A stretch of 64,000 nt of DNA from Steromphala cineraria (taxonomy: Eukaryota; Mollusca; Gastropoda; Trochida; Trochidae): positions 26,794,673-26,858,672 of the forward strand of contig OU744732.1 in the NCBI GenBank assembly GCA_916613615.1. The letters run 5' to 3'. Both the position numbers and the translations under genes were made by a program. This document shows positions 13,404-25,855 of this stretch, piece by piece. The notes beneath the pieces are model-generated. The model saw nothing but the letters and a program-made list of their open reading frames with translations, made no database searches and was not told the origin of the DNA. The first letter of the stretch is position 1. Each line of letters opens with the position of its first letter.

Positions 13404-14751
13404 CAAGAAAAATCAGCAACAACTTCTACAGGTTGATTTCAGATGTTTTTCAATGTGAAATATTCAGGGAATGATAAGCTGGGGTTACATGTCCTTACTT
13501 GGAAGCATCATATCCCTTCTCTTTCCAAATTCTCAGTACAGGCTCTTGTTTGTATACTCAAATATATCCAGAGACATTTACATGCACCAATAAGTAAATC
13601 ATGTGGAAGCTAACCAAAGTTTTTTCTAATGTTTTGATGTTCATATTTATCCAAAATGATGTATCAATATATTAAATCTATTCAGAGAAACATCGCTCTA
13701 TCCATAGGTATTGAGTTTAAGTACGAAAAGCTCAAATTGATTTCCTACTTCATGTAATTGTTATCACCAGTGAATATATTGGCTACATTTCTGCTTCACA
13801 TTTGCCGCTTGTAGTTGGGAGGAACATTTGTACCTCAGGGATAATGGATTTTAGCCCTGCCCCCTCAAAAATGTCTATGCAATCCCAAAAACCTTAAGAC
13901 GACTTTTTCCAATAACCAGTTAGCATAGGCATTTATATTTTGAGAATATCAGAATTGTTATGGAAGACTAAGACTGTACATATCACTTAATAGAGTGTTG
14001 CCTGGTGACAAAGACTACCGTAAATAGTAATGCTGAGTAAATCATATTCTGGTTATCAAAATAAGGTCGTGGAGATGTCAAAGCAGTGCATGGCTTTGAT
14101 TAAGTGCAAAATTTGCTTCCTATGCTTTAAAATAGGTCCATTCCATGAAACTATACCACAGTAATTAATCATATTTTAACCTAATAATACCTCTTGAAAG
14201 CAAGTTAAGATCGGCAGCTAAGTACAGTATCAAATAATTTTGTTGATGCTCCTTAAATTTTCTTATTTGATAAATGAATAAGATTTTTTAAGATATATAT
14301 ATATAGTTTTCAAAATCTGAATATGCGTCTTATTACTTAAAGAGAGTACAATATCTCTCGTTGTGATTTGAGCAAAGCAAGTCAAACGCTGACATAGGCC
14401 TGAGTCCAGTTTTACTGTTTGACTAGTATTCAAGCAGTTACCTTTAGTTACGGTCAGGCTAGAGTCTAGCTTTACGGTTTGATTAAGTGTTTGACTTGAC
14501 ATGTATAAGGCAGTGAAAGTAGGGATGAGGTAGGGTGAATATAGCTGGCGTTATGATCCATAAATTTGCTATTAATGTTATTTGGAGTTTAAGCCAGAAT
14601 GGATTCCTAATGGAAAATGTGCCAATTTTTTGCTAATATTGATCAATGTTTTAATTTTCCTTCTTCAAAGGTAAAAGTAAGGAATATTAAAATTGTATGT
14701 AGATCTATATATTTTACAATAAATTTACAATGTATTGAACATTTGATGATT
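13404..14751. other. Single-copy AT-rich sequence, nothing recognised
   Basis: No supported gene. A local two-fold motif (GAGTCCAGTTTTACTGTTTG / GAGTCTAGCTTTACGGTTTG, about 60 bases apart near 14402 and 14462) is the only structure seen. Confidence 0.5.
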
Positions 14752-15173
14752 GCCGTATTTCCTCGAATACAACCCCGGAGTTCTATTTCACTCAGCACCC
14801 CCTTACCGTTGTAATCGAGGCCCAGGTTCTATTTTACAGTCATGATATGGCATTACAAAATATATTGCAAGAGTGAGAAAGTGACATTCTATATTTCAAA
14901 AATTTCCATTTGCAAATCATACAAAGATTATTGTAACATTGAGAACACAACAAATCGGATACAATTGTACAAAAGAGGTGTTAATATCATTGACCTGACA
15001 GTTTGTCCTAGTCATTCCGATACTTCAAAAGAGAAAAGGCCCGGGTTATATTCAAGACCCAGGTTATATTCGAGGCCCGAGTTATAATTCACTCAGCACC
15101 CCCTTACCCCCTGGGTTAAATTCGAGGACCGGGTTGTATTCGAGACCCTGGTTTTAATCGAGGAATTACGGTA
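14752..15173. mobile_element. MITE-like element with CCGTA(A/T)TTCCTCGA ends and internal short repeats
   Basis: Left end CCGTATTTCCTCGAATACAA, right end TTTTAATCGAGGAATTACGG. Both sides carry subterminal repeats of GAGGCCCGGGTTATATTC type and the block CACTCAGCACCCCCTTACC occurs twice. Non-coding interior. The subterminal-repeat layout fits a hAT-like non-autonomous element, but the target duplication was not resolved. Confidence 0.6.
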
Positions 15174-17039
15174 CCCGTGCAATACTAACGACCCTATTTA
15201 TTAACTGAACTGTAGTCTTCATTCTTAAAGGTATGACATGCATGTTTAGCTACAGAGTCAGACTCTGGGTTATTTACAGTTTGGAAGGACACGTTTTCCT
15301 TCTTGTATTAATGAACAGTTCATTGTAAAAAAACTCCCTGTATCTTAAAAAGCATCAAACAGAATTAACATCCTATATGAGAAGATAAAATAAATAGCTG
15401 TTACCTGATATTTCCACTGAGTTCAAAAGTAGTTAAACAAACTTTTCTTAAGCAGGTGTGTTTTAGTTATACAGATATTGGTATTTTTTGTTTTAATACA
15501 ACCGTGTGCACAAATATGATATATGTAGTTTTTTTAGACAATCCTAACATTTGCTCTTTGGAAGTACAACTAAAAAATATTCAGTTTGTATTGAATTGTT
15601 AATCATCTTCTCAACATTAATCAAATAAGTACAATGTAAATCTACATTTCCTGCATGTTCACATCCAGTCCATACATTATCTGTCTTAAAAGCTCTTATT
15701 GTCTTGTTTCATGCACTTTTATCACTTTTCTATGCAGAGAATAATAGATTGATTCACTTTAGGTACTGTCAGTTCAGTAAATACAGCACTGATAGCACAT
15801 ACATCATTATATGTGCAATCACAAGGAACTTTTGTGGATTTGTATTCACGACTCAGTAAAAGGATAAATGACTACAAATATACTAAATAACAATCAATTT
15901 GTTGTTTGTCCTTAAAAATTATCTAATGATTTTAAGATAACAATACATTAAAGAAGAAAATACCTGCTGATATGAAACCTGGTACTTTCTCAAGATCATA
16001 ACATCTATGATACAGTTAACTGTTTGTTTCTATACACATTTAAAAAATACACAGCTCATGCAATGGATATCTGTATTTCAATTTCTTAAATCTGACATTC
16101 CTTTTGGAAAGTAAGGTTCGTACAAACCTGGAGTTAAAAGCCTTGATCATGGGCGCATGTGCTTAAAAAACCCATAAAACCCTGTTTTAGCCTTCAAAAG
16201 CCTGGAACATGACTAGAAAACCTTGAAAAGCCTAAAAAGTCATTAACAATCATCTCAAAGTTTATTTGCTTGTGTATGGTGCAACATAAAGTTGGAGTTA
16301 TTTTTCATTATGTAAATACATCCAGAAAGCTTTGTTTGTTGTCACTATTTCTGATTTGGGACTTTGTCCTAAGGCCAGTCGTGCTTATACTCACTGGCTT
16401 GAAATCAGGCCCTAAAATTTGCCATAAAGGCTTGAAAATGGCCTCTAAAAGTCTCAAATTTGGGTTGAAAGACTGAAAAAAAACTGAAAGAATAGGGGGA
16501 AAATACATGATATTGTTACTGTTTGATTAATCATTGAGAACAATGTGTAGGCATATACTGCAATAAGTCCCTTACCTTAATCTGAATGTAAAGATAAAAA
16601 CTAGGTTTAAAATCAAATAGTTGGATTTGATGACAATGTGTTATATTATAGACTTATACAAGTGACATATATGAAAAGGAAAAACAATAAGCTTTCATTT
16701 GATATGCAACATGATACATATAATAGGAAAATATAAATAAAAGGTATACGAAATCTGTTCCCGTGACCCCCGTGACCCTGAAAGCCACATCCACCACTGA
16801 GACTTTCCTAGATTTTCTATATGTTATAAAGGGATAGTCATACAGTGTAAATCAGCTGAAATCATTTCTGTTGCAATTTGTGGTGGGTTGACTAAATATT
16901 TGTATTTCTATGTGTATTGCAAGACAACTGAAAGATTCAAAAGGGTCACCCCAAGTACTCTACTCCACCTTGACCTTCACCTTATCATATCATATCATAT
17001 ATGATCTATTTATCATCATTATTTTCAAATTAATCCTTA
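15174..17039. other. No gene seen; imperfect CTTGAAAAGCCT-type repeats at 16120-16480
   Basis: AT-rich sequence. Between 16120 and 16480 a short motif near AAAAGCCTTGA/CTTGAAAATGGCC recurs with variation on the plus strand, producing an artificial Lys/Gly-rich open frame. Nothing else is supported. Confidence 0.45.
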
Positions 17040-18840
17040 CCTTCTTTTTCGTTTAGTGATAAGCTGAAAAACTCTGAAGAATGACCTTATTTTTATCATA
17101 TAAACCTAGAAAATCCCCCAAACAACATATTAAAGAATCCTTCTGAGCACTGGCTTAGTTTCTGGAATCCCCCCAGTATCTATCTAAAATATTACAGTTA
17201 CAGTTTCAAGTGTGATTATGATTGCACCGCAATGGCACCATTAGACATTTTCTCATTGACATATTTCGATTGCGTTTAACAAGACCATTACGCGCATTTT
17301 CTTTGAACCGTTCACATTGACTTACATTTTTGAGTTCATTCAAATCTGCATTAGAAATACCTGTGATCATAACAGTTGTTTTTCGTGTCTGTTTTCCATT
17401 TTGTACGTACTCTATCACGTGTCTTGTCATTAACACATTGTTTCACGTTTCCGCAGTGGCTTGGCATATAATAAATGAAACCAATAAGCAATTCCTGGGG
17501 ACGAATGTGTGATTATGTTTCCTGATTTATGTTAACTCTGGCCAGGTTTTGGTACTTACAAAAGGGGTATAATTCGGGAAGAAATTATGTGTCATTCACC
17601 CTAAGTCCTAGCTTTTTTATGCAAGTCATACGTTAATTATTAAATGTACAATATCAAATAATCGTTTACCCTATCAGATACGAGTCTTCACCGTCATCGT
17701 TCTAACGAACATGGGCAGTTAACAATGGCTTATACTCCTGTTTCCAGTCGATAGTTGATATCAACTGTTTTGAAAGCTATGGTCATGAATAGTTCTTTAT
17801 CCACGGTATGGTCAGGGAAGATAATTGTATATATTAACATCATATCAGAACAAACTTAAATATATATGAATTCATGCACTACAAGGATTTACACCCCTTG
17901 GGCAGTTATATCGCTTCTTTTAATTATAGTCATTTTAGATATAGTCATCACCCTGTCAGTCTGTATGTCCGTCCGTCCGTCCGTAATCATTTCGTTTCCG
18001 GAGCAGAACTCAAAAACCGGTCCACATATCTTTCTGAAACTTTACATGTGTATTGCCAACCTACTGAAGTAGGGCCTTTTGATATTTTCACATTTCTGAA
18101 AATTTTATTTTTTATTATTTCCATGGAAACGGCTCTTATTTGGACTCTGTTTATGAAAGGTTTTGTTTCATATATATAAAACCGGTCCATATATCTTTCT
18201 GAAACTTTACATGTGTATTGCCCATCTACTGAAGTGGTGCCTTTTGATATTTTCACATTTCTGAAAAATGTATTTTTTATTATTTCCATGGCAATAAAAT
18301 AGTATTTAATGTAAGGAATCAAGTTTTTAGTTCTAAAACCCTTAGCAGGGGTATTGTGAGTTGTCTAAAATAGTATTCTTCTCAAGATATACCAAACCCG
18401 CAAAATGGATCACTAAAACGTTTTTAAATTATTTGTATGTAAACCAATTTAGTTGAAACACCGTAATAAAATAACTTTTATTGTAAGAAATCAAACTGTT
18501 TATTTCTAAAACCCTAATCTGAGGGTATTTTAGATATTTTTTCTTATCAAGACATGATCTTACGCGCAAATGATATCAGTAAAACGTTTTTAGATTAACT
18601 GTATATTAACAAATTAAGTTGAAACCATTGCAGGAGTCTTCCGCGGGAGTGTAAGTCAAATAATAACCCGTTTACCTCGGGTTATGGAAATAACCTCTGC
18701 TCGGGCTACGCCAGTATGTGAGGGTTTTTACTAAAGACTATTGAGACAGTTATATTGAATGAATTTTCTAAGCAAAATTAACAATGGTAAGTTTGAAGAT
18801 TTATGACTACCTTAAATTAAAATCTCACTCGATTTTAGTA
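17040..18840 (+). repeat. Segmental duplication SD2, copy A (second block, interrupted)
   Basis: 17040-17885 matches 24220-25015 (anchors AGCACTGGCTT, CCTGTGATCATAA, CATCATATCAGAACAAACTT) and 18705-18840 matches 25130-25265 (GAATTTTCTAAGCAAAAT). About 815 bases between the two parts (17890-18703) are absent from the other copy and consist of simple and tandem repeats. Confidence 0.83.
17966..18295 (+). repeat. (TCCG)n tract followed by a 163-bp tandem repeat
   Basis: GTCCGTCCGTCCGTCCG at 17966-17984, then TTTCGTTTCCGGAGCAGAAC and two copies of a block starting AAAACCGGTCCA(C/T)ATATC and ending TTATTATTTCCATGG (about 18015-18126 and 18178-18292). The association of a tccg microsatellite with a TTTCCGGAGCA block is a familiar bivalve interspersed repeat. 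The open frames over it in both strands are artefacts. Confidence 0.75.
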
Positions 18841-18842
18841 AA

Positions 18843-18989
18843 GGTTACCAGTCGAGTTTTGAGTGGGTATGAATTGAAACACCGATGCAAGTGCAGTGCG
18901 TGACACCGAGCCGCGAAGCAGCGAGGTGTTACTTGCTGCACGTGCATTGGTGTTACAATTCATACCCACTCAAAACGAGGCTGGTAACC
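18843..18989. mobile_element. 147-bp foldback element
   Basis: GGTTACCAG...CTGGTAACC. Arms of about 65 bases pair with roughly ten mismatches (GAGTGGGTATGAATTG against CAATTCATACCCACTC) around a short GC-rich loop (CCGCGAAGC). Non-coding. Confidence 0.75.
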
Positions 18990-19440
18990 GTCTTACCGAT
19001 CAACAAGTCATTTGGTTCAATTGTTCATTTAATGTAAAGACGTCGAGTTGGAAGGACGTAGGAAATGTCTAGATACCAGGTGATAACAGGTATGTAAAAC
19101 TTTGTGTTCTTTTTCAAAACATAATATGTTTCTGATTTTTAATTGACGTTTGCTGATTTATGTCAAAGTAATATAGGTTAAATTATCATAGCATAAGTTA
19201 ATCATAAAATGTTGATGTAAAGGCACATTGTAACTAGCGCTACGATCTCACAAAATATTGAGGTCCTATTAGTTGAAACTTATTCTAGTGGATTGACCAA
19301 AAAGTTATCTTGTCTACAATAGTCATCATATAAGTTGAAAAAATTAATAATATGATAAATAAATGAGATCGCACGAATGGAGATAATACATTAATCTTTT
19401 CTCATTTAAATGTATGATGATGTAAACAATTTAGGATCTA

Positions 19441-19700
19441 CCCAGCTAACACAAAACGTTTCTAAAACGTTTCCTGAAAGTTTCTGAGAGAAACGTTTCC
19501 AAGAAACGTTTATACACCGTTTTGGAAACATTTCTGGAAACGTTTGTGCGCAACGGTTTTAGAAATGTATTGAAGAAACGTTCTCGAGACGTTTCTTATA
19601 AACTTTACAGAAATATTTTTCATATACGTTTTTGTCGCGTTTTGAAAAAGTTTCGAATTCTAAGCAAGAAAACGTTGTGAAAATGTTTATAAAACGGTTC
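19441..19700. repeat. Array of degenerate AAACGTTT motifs
   Basis: Begins CCCAGCTAACACAAAACGTT and contains about fifteen variants of AAACGTTTC or its complement at irregular spacing of 10-20 bases. The unit is palindromic. Likely the body of a MITE with repeated subterminal sites. No reading frame. Confidence 0.6.
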
Positions 19701-19903
19701 AGTATATCATTGAAAATATTAATCCATAGTTTCAATCACCAAGCTAACATTAATGTTTCTCATGTTTGTAAAAATGAGTGTGCTAAATAAGTCATTTCCA
19801 TTACGCAAACTCGAGTTTTTTAGACAGAAGGTAAAAACATTCAGTGAATTTCATCATCTACAAGTTGGCCGTCAAATACCGCAAGAAACGTCACTGTGCA
19901 ATA

Positions 19904-19998
19904 TGACGTCATAACATGACGTCACACAGTAATGACACAGCGATTGTAACGGGAAGGCGCACTGTCAAATGTCAAATGTCAAATGTCAAGCTGAAGTC
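19904..19998. promoter_or_regulatory. Two TGACGTCA palindromes and a (TCAAATG)n tract
   Basis: Exact TGACGTCA at 19904-19911 and 19917-19924 (13 bases apart), followed at 19974-19998 by about four copies of GTCAAAT. No gene start is visible nearby. Confidence 0.25.
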
Positions 19999-20179
19999 TG
20001 TTACAATGTACGTGTATTTCCTGCGTTGCTTTTATCAATATCGAAAGGTAGCGGGACATATCTACTTTGAAAGTATGTTGATCTGATAAAAGAAGGCTTA
20101 TAGCTAGCTTGTAACTTTAGTTGCAAGTGTCAATTGGTGTAATGGCCTAAGTCATTTTTCAAATATGTGGCCCAGAATC

Positions 20180-20578
20180 ACGTCATAGAATAACTTTACT
20201 TAAAATAGGTGCCTTATCAATACGTAAAAATACAGGAAGAGAAGGAATACCTAGATTTTTAAGATGTAAACTTTGTAAAGATTATGTAATTGAAGACAAA
20301 ATAAATTTTGTATTCAAATGTTCTTGTTTCAATAAATTAAGAAAGAAATATATCCCAAATTTACTTGAAAATAATCGTATATGTTACCTTCAAAATGTTT
20401 TACAACATCAAAATTATTTCATCATACTCATGTTGTAAAAGAGATGCCCTCGCTCTACGCTCAATGTTTTTATCATTAAATTAACATATACAATGTAGTT
20501 TCAATGTTCTCTCTTGTATAATTGTGTTGTTTTCTACGTGGGCCTAAGGCCTTTTACCGAAATAAAAAGAATTGAATT
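20180..20578 (+). mobile_element. 5'-truncated non-LTR retrotransposon, 3' end of ORF2
   Basis: The conceptual product contains ALSIRKNTGREGIPRF, then CKLCKDYVIEDKINFVFKC, the CX2C/(H)X4C finger found at the C terminus of many non-LTR reverse transcriptase proteins; here the His is Asn. It breaks at a stop after LHHQ-like sequence. The 3' UTR ends GGGCCTAAGGCC...AAATAAAAAGAATTGAATTG, and the element stops exactly where SD2 copy B begins, so it marks or caused the breakpoint. Confidence 0.65.
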
Positions 20579-20996
20579 GCTTTGTAAAGTTCTATTTTGA
20601 GCTCATAACATATTGACTTATTAAACACAAACGTTTAAGAACTTAACTGCATAGATCTTTCCATATCTTAACCAGACAATGCAAAGACGGGTTATAAGAA
20701 CTGATATAACTGGATAGATGGAAAGTATAACATATTACTTCGCCATGCATAAGTTATGAGGTTTTTCGTGTCCCTACCGAAGTGGAAATTGGCAGTTCGC
20801 ATGGGTTGTTTCTCTCTCGTCACATTATGTTGTTCATTCATCATTGTTTTACAAGATTTAACCTCGAAATCATATGTAGGACTTCATTTTATGATAAAAT
20901 GGTTCGATTGCATCCAATGAAGCTTACACATATAAAGTTTCTGAGGAATATGAAACATCAACTACATTTTGGCAGCCATGGCAACGTATTGTTCTT

Positions 20997-21348
20997 AAAG
21001 GGACAGTAGTACATTTTTAGAGGGAATAAAAAGGTGATGTCAGGAAAATTAATGGTTCCAATTGAAAGACAATGTATTTAAACTAAATGTAGCAGAAATA
21101 ATTCAAATATATAATGTAAAGTTAAGCCATGCAATTGCTTTTTCTTTAAAAAATGAATTAAAGGTGTTTACATAAAGTGGAAAATGAATTTTATGTGAAT
21201 CTTTAGACTTTGTCCTCTGACTATGGATGATTGGCTTGTGTAATGAGATTTTTGACACTGTCAAGATAATGCATTTAGCATTAGCTTACAATAATCACTG
21301 AACATTTTAATACATGAAATTATCAAAAAACGTGCTACTGCCCCTTTA
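20997..21348 (+). mobile_element. AAAGGGGCAG-family MITE, complete
   Basis: AAAGGGACAGTAGTACATTT at the left and CGTGCTACTGCCCCTTTA at the right. The site is empty in SD2 copy A (around 8337-8345, GTTCTAAAGGCAGGG), consistent with insertion at a TA. The interior shares the family blocks AGGTGATGTCAGG, CCATGCAATTGC and CTGACTATGGATGATTGG. Confidence 0.8.
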
Positions 21349-22962
21349 TGGCATGGTATTGATAATGTCTATTGTCAGAGAAGTTCTTTCGAAAATGTAT
21401 ATGTTGCACCCTCGTTACTCGTAGAATAAAGATATGCAGATATGCCATATCATAAAACATAAGTTGATTGAACTTTGTGAATGTAAAAATCTTTGATAGC
21501 TTTCTTTAATCTAACATTTGATTTAACTCTATGAAATGTCATTTCCCTCCTCATTCATTGCTATTTTACAAACATAATGATAAGTATCAAAAAATGTTCT
21601 TCTATCTTCGTTCTTTTTTGCAGACATTTACAGTTCATTCTATGTTTCAATTGAAGTTTTTGAAGTTTCCACCCTCTGTTACTATATCAAAGTTTCCTAA
21701 TGTTTTGAAGCAATGTTGTCTTTCAAAACATGATTGACTGAATGTGTCACTAAAAGAGAGGCTATGTTTATGGGTTTACAATCTTCTACGTGGTAGACAA
21801 TAATCAGATTTACTATACCTAAGTGGACAGAAGTGGCATCTTTTTAGACACTTCAGTCCTTAATGTATGAAATATGCTTAGCGACACCAGTAATGGGACG
21901 ATAGAGAAAAAAGTGTGATGGAATCTTTGGATTTATAAAATCCCTGCAAAAGTAGTTAAGTGTGGGAACTAAAGATGTGTTCCTTGGAAGCGTCATGCCT
22001 AGTAAATGTCTCATACATTCGTTGGAAAGACGATATCGAATCATCGTGTCAGTTCAAACTATCTTTTGCATGAAAATGACAAAATGTCACAAAAATGTAT
22101 GTTACAATTTACCAGTAAACATATCCAAATGGCAAATGATAAATGACTCGTAAAGAACACACTTAAATGGCGGCTTGCTTTGGAAATAATTTTACGTTTT
22201 TGATAATTAAGTTGCCTGTTCCTCTCATATCTGCTAAAACTCTCTTTCTCCCCTAGCAAATTATAAGTTGGTAACTCAGCTAAAATTGGCAACCCATGTG
22301 GGGATAAAATGGAGTGAAGTGAAGCTTTAAATGCATTTCAATCATAAATACCAACAATGTCGCAACAACGAAGACCATAAGATCTTTCTTAAGGTAACAA
22401 AGCTATATATTGTATAACAAGTTGCGATTAATTGATGACAACCATTATAGTGCTTGTAAATAGTGCAAATGTGTGTTTTACTAAAATATATTTTTTCTTT
22501 TGACCAATAATCAATAATTGAACTGAAACTTATTCTTCCTTTAAATCCATGTTAAATAGATAAAACACTTTTAAAGAAGTCATTTTGACTTGCACTTTAT
22601 GACTTGAACGATATTTTACTTCCGATGTCACATATTAACTACTAATAATATCTGGTGAAGATTACACTGTACCCTCTTTTAATATTCATAAACAAGACTA
22701 ATAACTTCGTTGGTTTGTGATTAACCTGCCGTCTTTGTTGAAATATTACTTCCCGGAACGTGATATGCCACTATAAATCCCTAAAACATTACACAAATCT
22801 TGTAAATAACAAGAGCATGGATGTTGGTTGTACGAATTGAAAACAATCTAGCTCTTAAAGAATTGGTTTACGATTGTAATGTTCATCATTTTCATATAAA
22901 TCACAATAACCTTTTACAATTTAAATACAGATTGTCACTCAGAACAGTTTCACTGTCAAACT

Positions 22963-23215
22963 GTTTGAGTTTAAGCGAATAAAAGAACATGCTAATTCTT
23001 TTGCACAAAGTCATTGATAGTTTTCTATCACGTCTCACCTAAAAACAAAGAAAAAGGCACAAACGTCAATGAACTTGTAATTGTTACATAATCAAAGTGT
23101 TTGAGGTTAAGCGAATACAAAACTTGCTTATGTTTTGCACATAAGCCATGCATAGTTTTCTAGCACGTCTTACCTAAAAACAAGAAAAAAGAAGACACAC
23201 AAGTCAAAGAACTTC
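22963..23215 (+). repeat. Tandem duplication of about 135 bp, private to SD2 copy B
   Basis: The block GTTTGAG(T/G)TTAAGCGAATA ... TTTTCTA(T/G)CACGTCT(C/T)ACCTAAAAACAA occurs twice here and once in copy A (about 10340-10450), so it arose after the segmental duplication. Confidence 0.75.
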
Positions 23216-24219
23216 TACAAATAAATGATAAAAAAATCCTGTTAAATCAAAATATGATAATGACAAGAATCCATTTATTTCTATTGAACGTCTATTTTAA
23301 AATAGAATTTTTATCGAAAAAAATCATGAATGTGATAATTGTGAAGTTAAATGTTAATCACGATATAAGTTATGCTTACTCAATATTTGTTTTGAACAAT
23401 AGATAAAAATGATATTTAAATTATATTTATTTTTGAAAATAATTCAAGACAGCTGACAATCTCTTTTTATCATTTCATGATGTATGGATATGAAAAATGA
23501 AATGAAATGAAGAAATATATAAACAAGGCTACATATATATTTATCATTCTTGCCAGGGAACAGGTATACTATAACACAAACAATCTTGACATAATGTCGT
23601 AAATAACACTAATAATCTGACAAAATTAACAAAATTATCTTCAAATAAGATCAATTTTGCAATATGATTTAAGCAGACTGATATGATCGTTGATCTTTAT
23701 CTTAGGTGTGATATAATATAACAATGTCTGTGAACGATAAAAAGAGGGACACGTTAAACATTGGATTTAAGAATAAAATTGAAGAAATATTTTAATAAAT
23801 ATACATTTGTTTTTATGTTGTCAGTAAATAGTTATGCCGTAAAGTCATGAAAGTATGTTCTAAGTCACACAAACACTTCAACTGTATTTCTTCACATGGC
23901 ATGGTTAAATCTTCATGTCTAAATATAATTTAAAAAGCTCAAAGTAGAATATTGAAGGAAACTTTTTAATGTCATCAAGTAAACTACAATTGTGAATATG
24001 CTAACATTTTGAATATAATTTCAGCACTTTGGTTCATTTTCATAAGAACATTTTTATATTTATTTCATATATTTTCAACAAGCTTTCCGTTTTGTTGTAA
24101 ATAGTTTATTGTATCTTTCAGTTTCAAATTAAGCACTCTTCATTTGTTTATAGAATACCCAGTAACAGACCTTGTGATACAGCAAATCTGTATTTTGATA
24201 AAACAAAATAATATTTACC

Positions 24220-25265
24220 TTCTTTGCTCCTTAGAATGGCCTTGTTTTTATCATTTAAACATAGACAATCCCCCAAAATGAAACAACATAAGCACTGGCT
24301 TTGTTTCTGGCATTACCCCATTATCTATCTAAAATAATACAGTTACAGTTTCAAGTGTGGTAATGAATGCAATTCAATGGCACCATTATACATGTTCTCA
24401 TCAACACATTTTAATTGCTTTTAACAAGGCCATGACGCTTATTGTTTCACATTGGGATACATTTTTGAGTTAATTCAAATCTGAATTACAAATACCTGTG
24501 ATCATAATAGTTGCTTTTCGTGTCAGTTTTCCATTTTGTACGAACTATATCACGTGCCTTGTCATTAACACATTGTTTCACGTTTCAGCAGTGGTTCTGC
24601 ATTATGATAAATGAAAGCAATACGCAATTCCTGGCGACGAATGTGTGGTTGTGTATCCTGATTTTATTAACTCTGGCAAAGTTTTGGTACTTACAAAAGT
24701 AGTATTATTCTGGTAAAAACATGTGCCATTCACCCTTAGTCCTAGGTTTGTATGCAAATCATACATTGATTATTTAATGCACAATATCAAATTTTCTTTT
24801 ACCCTCATCAGATACGAGTCTTCACCGTCACCGCACTGACGAACATCGGCAGTTAACAAGGGCTTATACTCCTATTTCCAGTAAATAGATATCAACTGTT
24901 TTGAAAGTTATGTTCATGAATAGCTCTTTATCCAATGTATTGTCAGAGAAGATAAATGTCTATGTTAACATCATATCAGAACAAACTTATATATGATTTC
25001 ATGCACTACAAGGATATACATGTATCCATCGACCTGTCATAAATTATTTGTCTTCGTAAAGAATATGTAACGGAACATCTTGTCTTCTCAGTAACACTGC
25101 ATATCCTGTCATTTGTCATCTATGGAGGTTAACAAAGTATGAGAGACTTTTTATTAACGACTATTGAAATAGTTATAGTAAATGAATTTTCTAAGCAAAA
25201 TAAACAATGGTCAATTTGAAGGTTGTATGACTACCATATATTAAAATCTCACTTGATGTTATTTT
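24220..25265 (+). repeat. Segmental duplication SD2, copy B (second block)
   Basis: Counterpart of 17040-17885 plus 18705-18840 without the 815-base interruption. The preceding 23726-24219 is AT-rich with nothing recognised. No coding sequence supported. Confidence 0.82.
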
Positions 25266-25855
25266 GGATGCCAATCAATGTCTCTAATAACAGTAAAAAA
25301 TAAAGGGTATTTTATTTTCTACATTTTCATAATTGCTGCTTTATGCGATGATGCAAGAAGGTTGGGAACAATGTTAACTCTTACGTATTCAAAGTCAATA
25401 AATACATATGTACAAGACTTGTGTTTGTCATATTGTTTTGAACACTTGTAAGATGATATTTCCGATTTAATTTTCTTTGCACATATGTAATTACTCCGTA
25501 TTTGTGACATGATATTGGTAATTTTACTTTGATTATTAGTTCTCTTACTTACAGTGTCTGTAAAAACAGTGACAATTTCATTTTTGTAATACTATGGCAA
25601 TAAAGTTTACATAACCAAAAATAAAAGTTCATCATTGTGTTTCATGTCTCGACAAGTACAAGATATCACATTCAGACCAACTTTTGAAGTTCTGTCATAT
25701 GATATTAAATGTTGTGATGTTTCAAAGTTTCTGTGTTTGTATTGAAGTTTATCTGATGACAGGAGTGTGTTAATTACACTCTTAGTCTTTCTGTTAAAAC
25801 AGTTTTGTTTTAAAATAATTGTTAGTTTGAATCTTCATGTATCTACTTACTAACT
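25266..25855. other. AT-rich spacer, nothing recognised
   Basis: Short open stretches on the minus strand only; no family resemblance and no repeat partner found in the window. Confidence 0.45.

Larger units (their letters stand above)
20579..23725 (+). repeat. Segmental duplication SD2, copy B (first block)
   Basis: Counterpart of 7920-10985. It lacks about 400 bases of copy A near 22380, but contains the MITE at 20997-21348 and a private tandem duplication at 22963-23215. Confidence 0.87.

Noticed and set aside
17866..18322. Overlapping open frames on both strands
   Set aside because: They are translations of the tccg microsatellite and the 163-bp tandem repeat.
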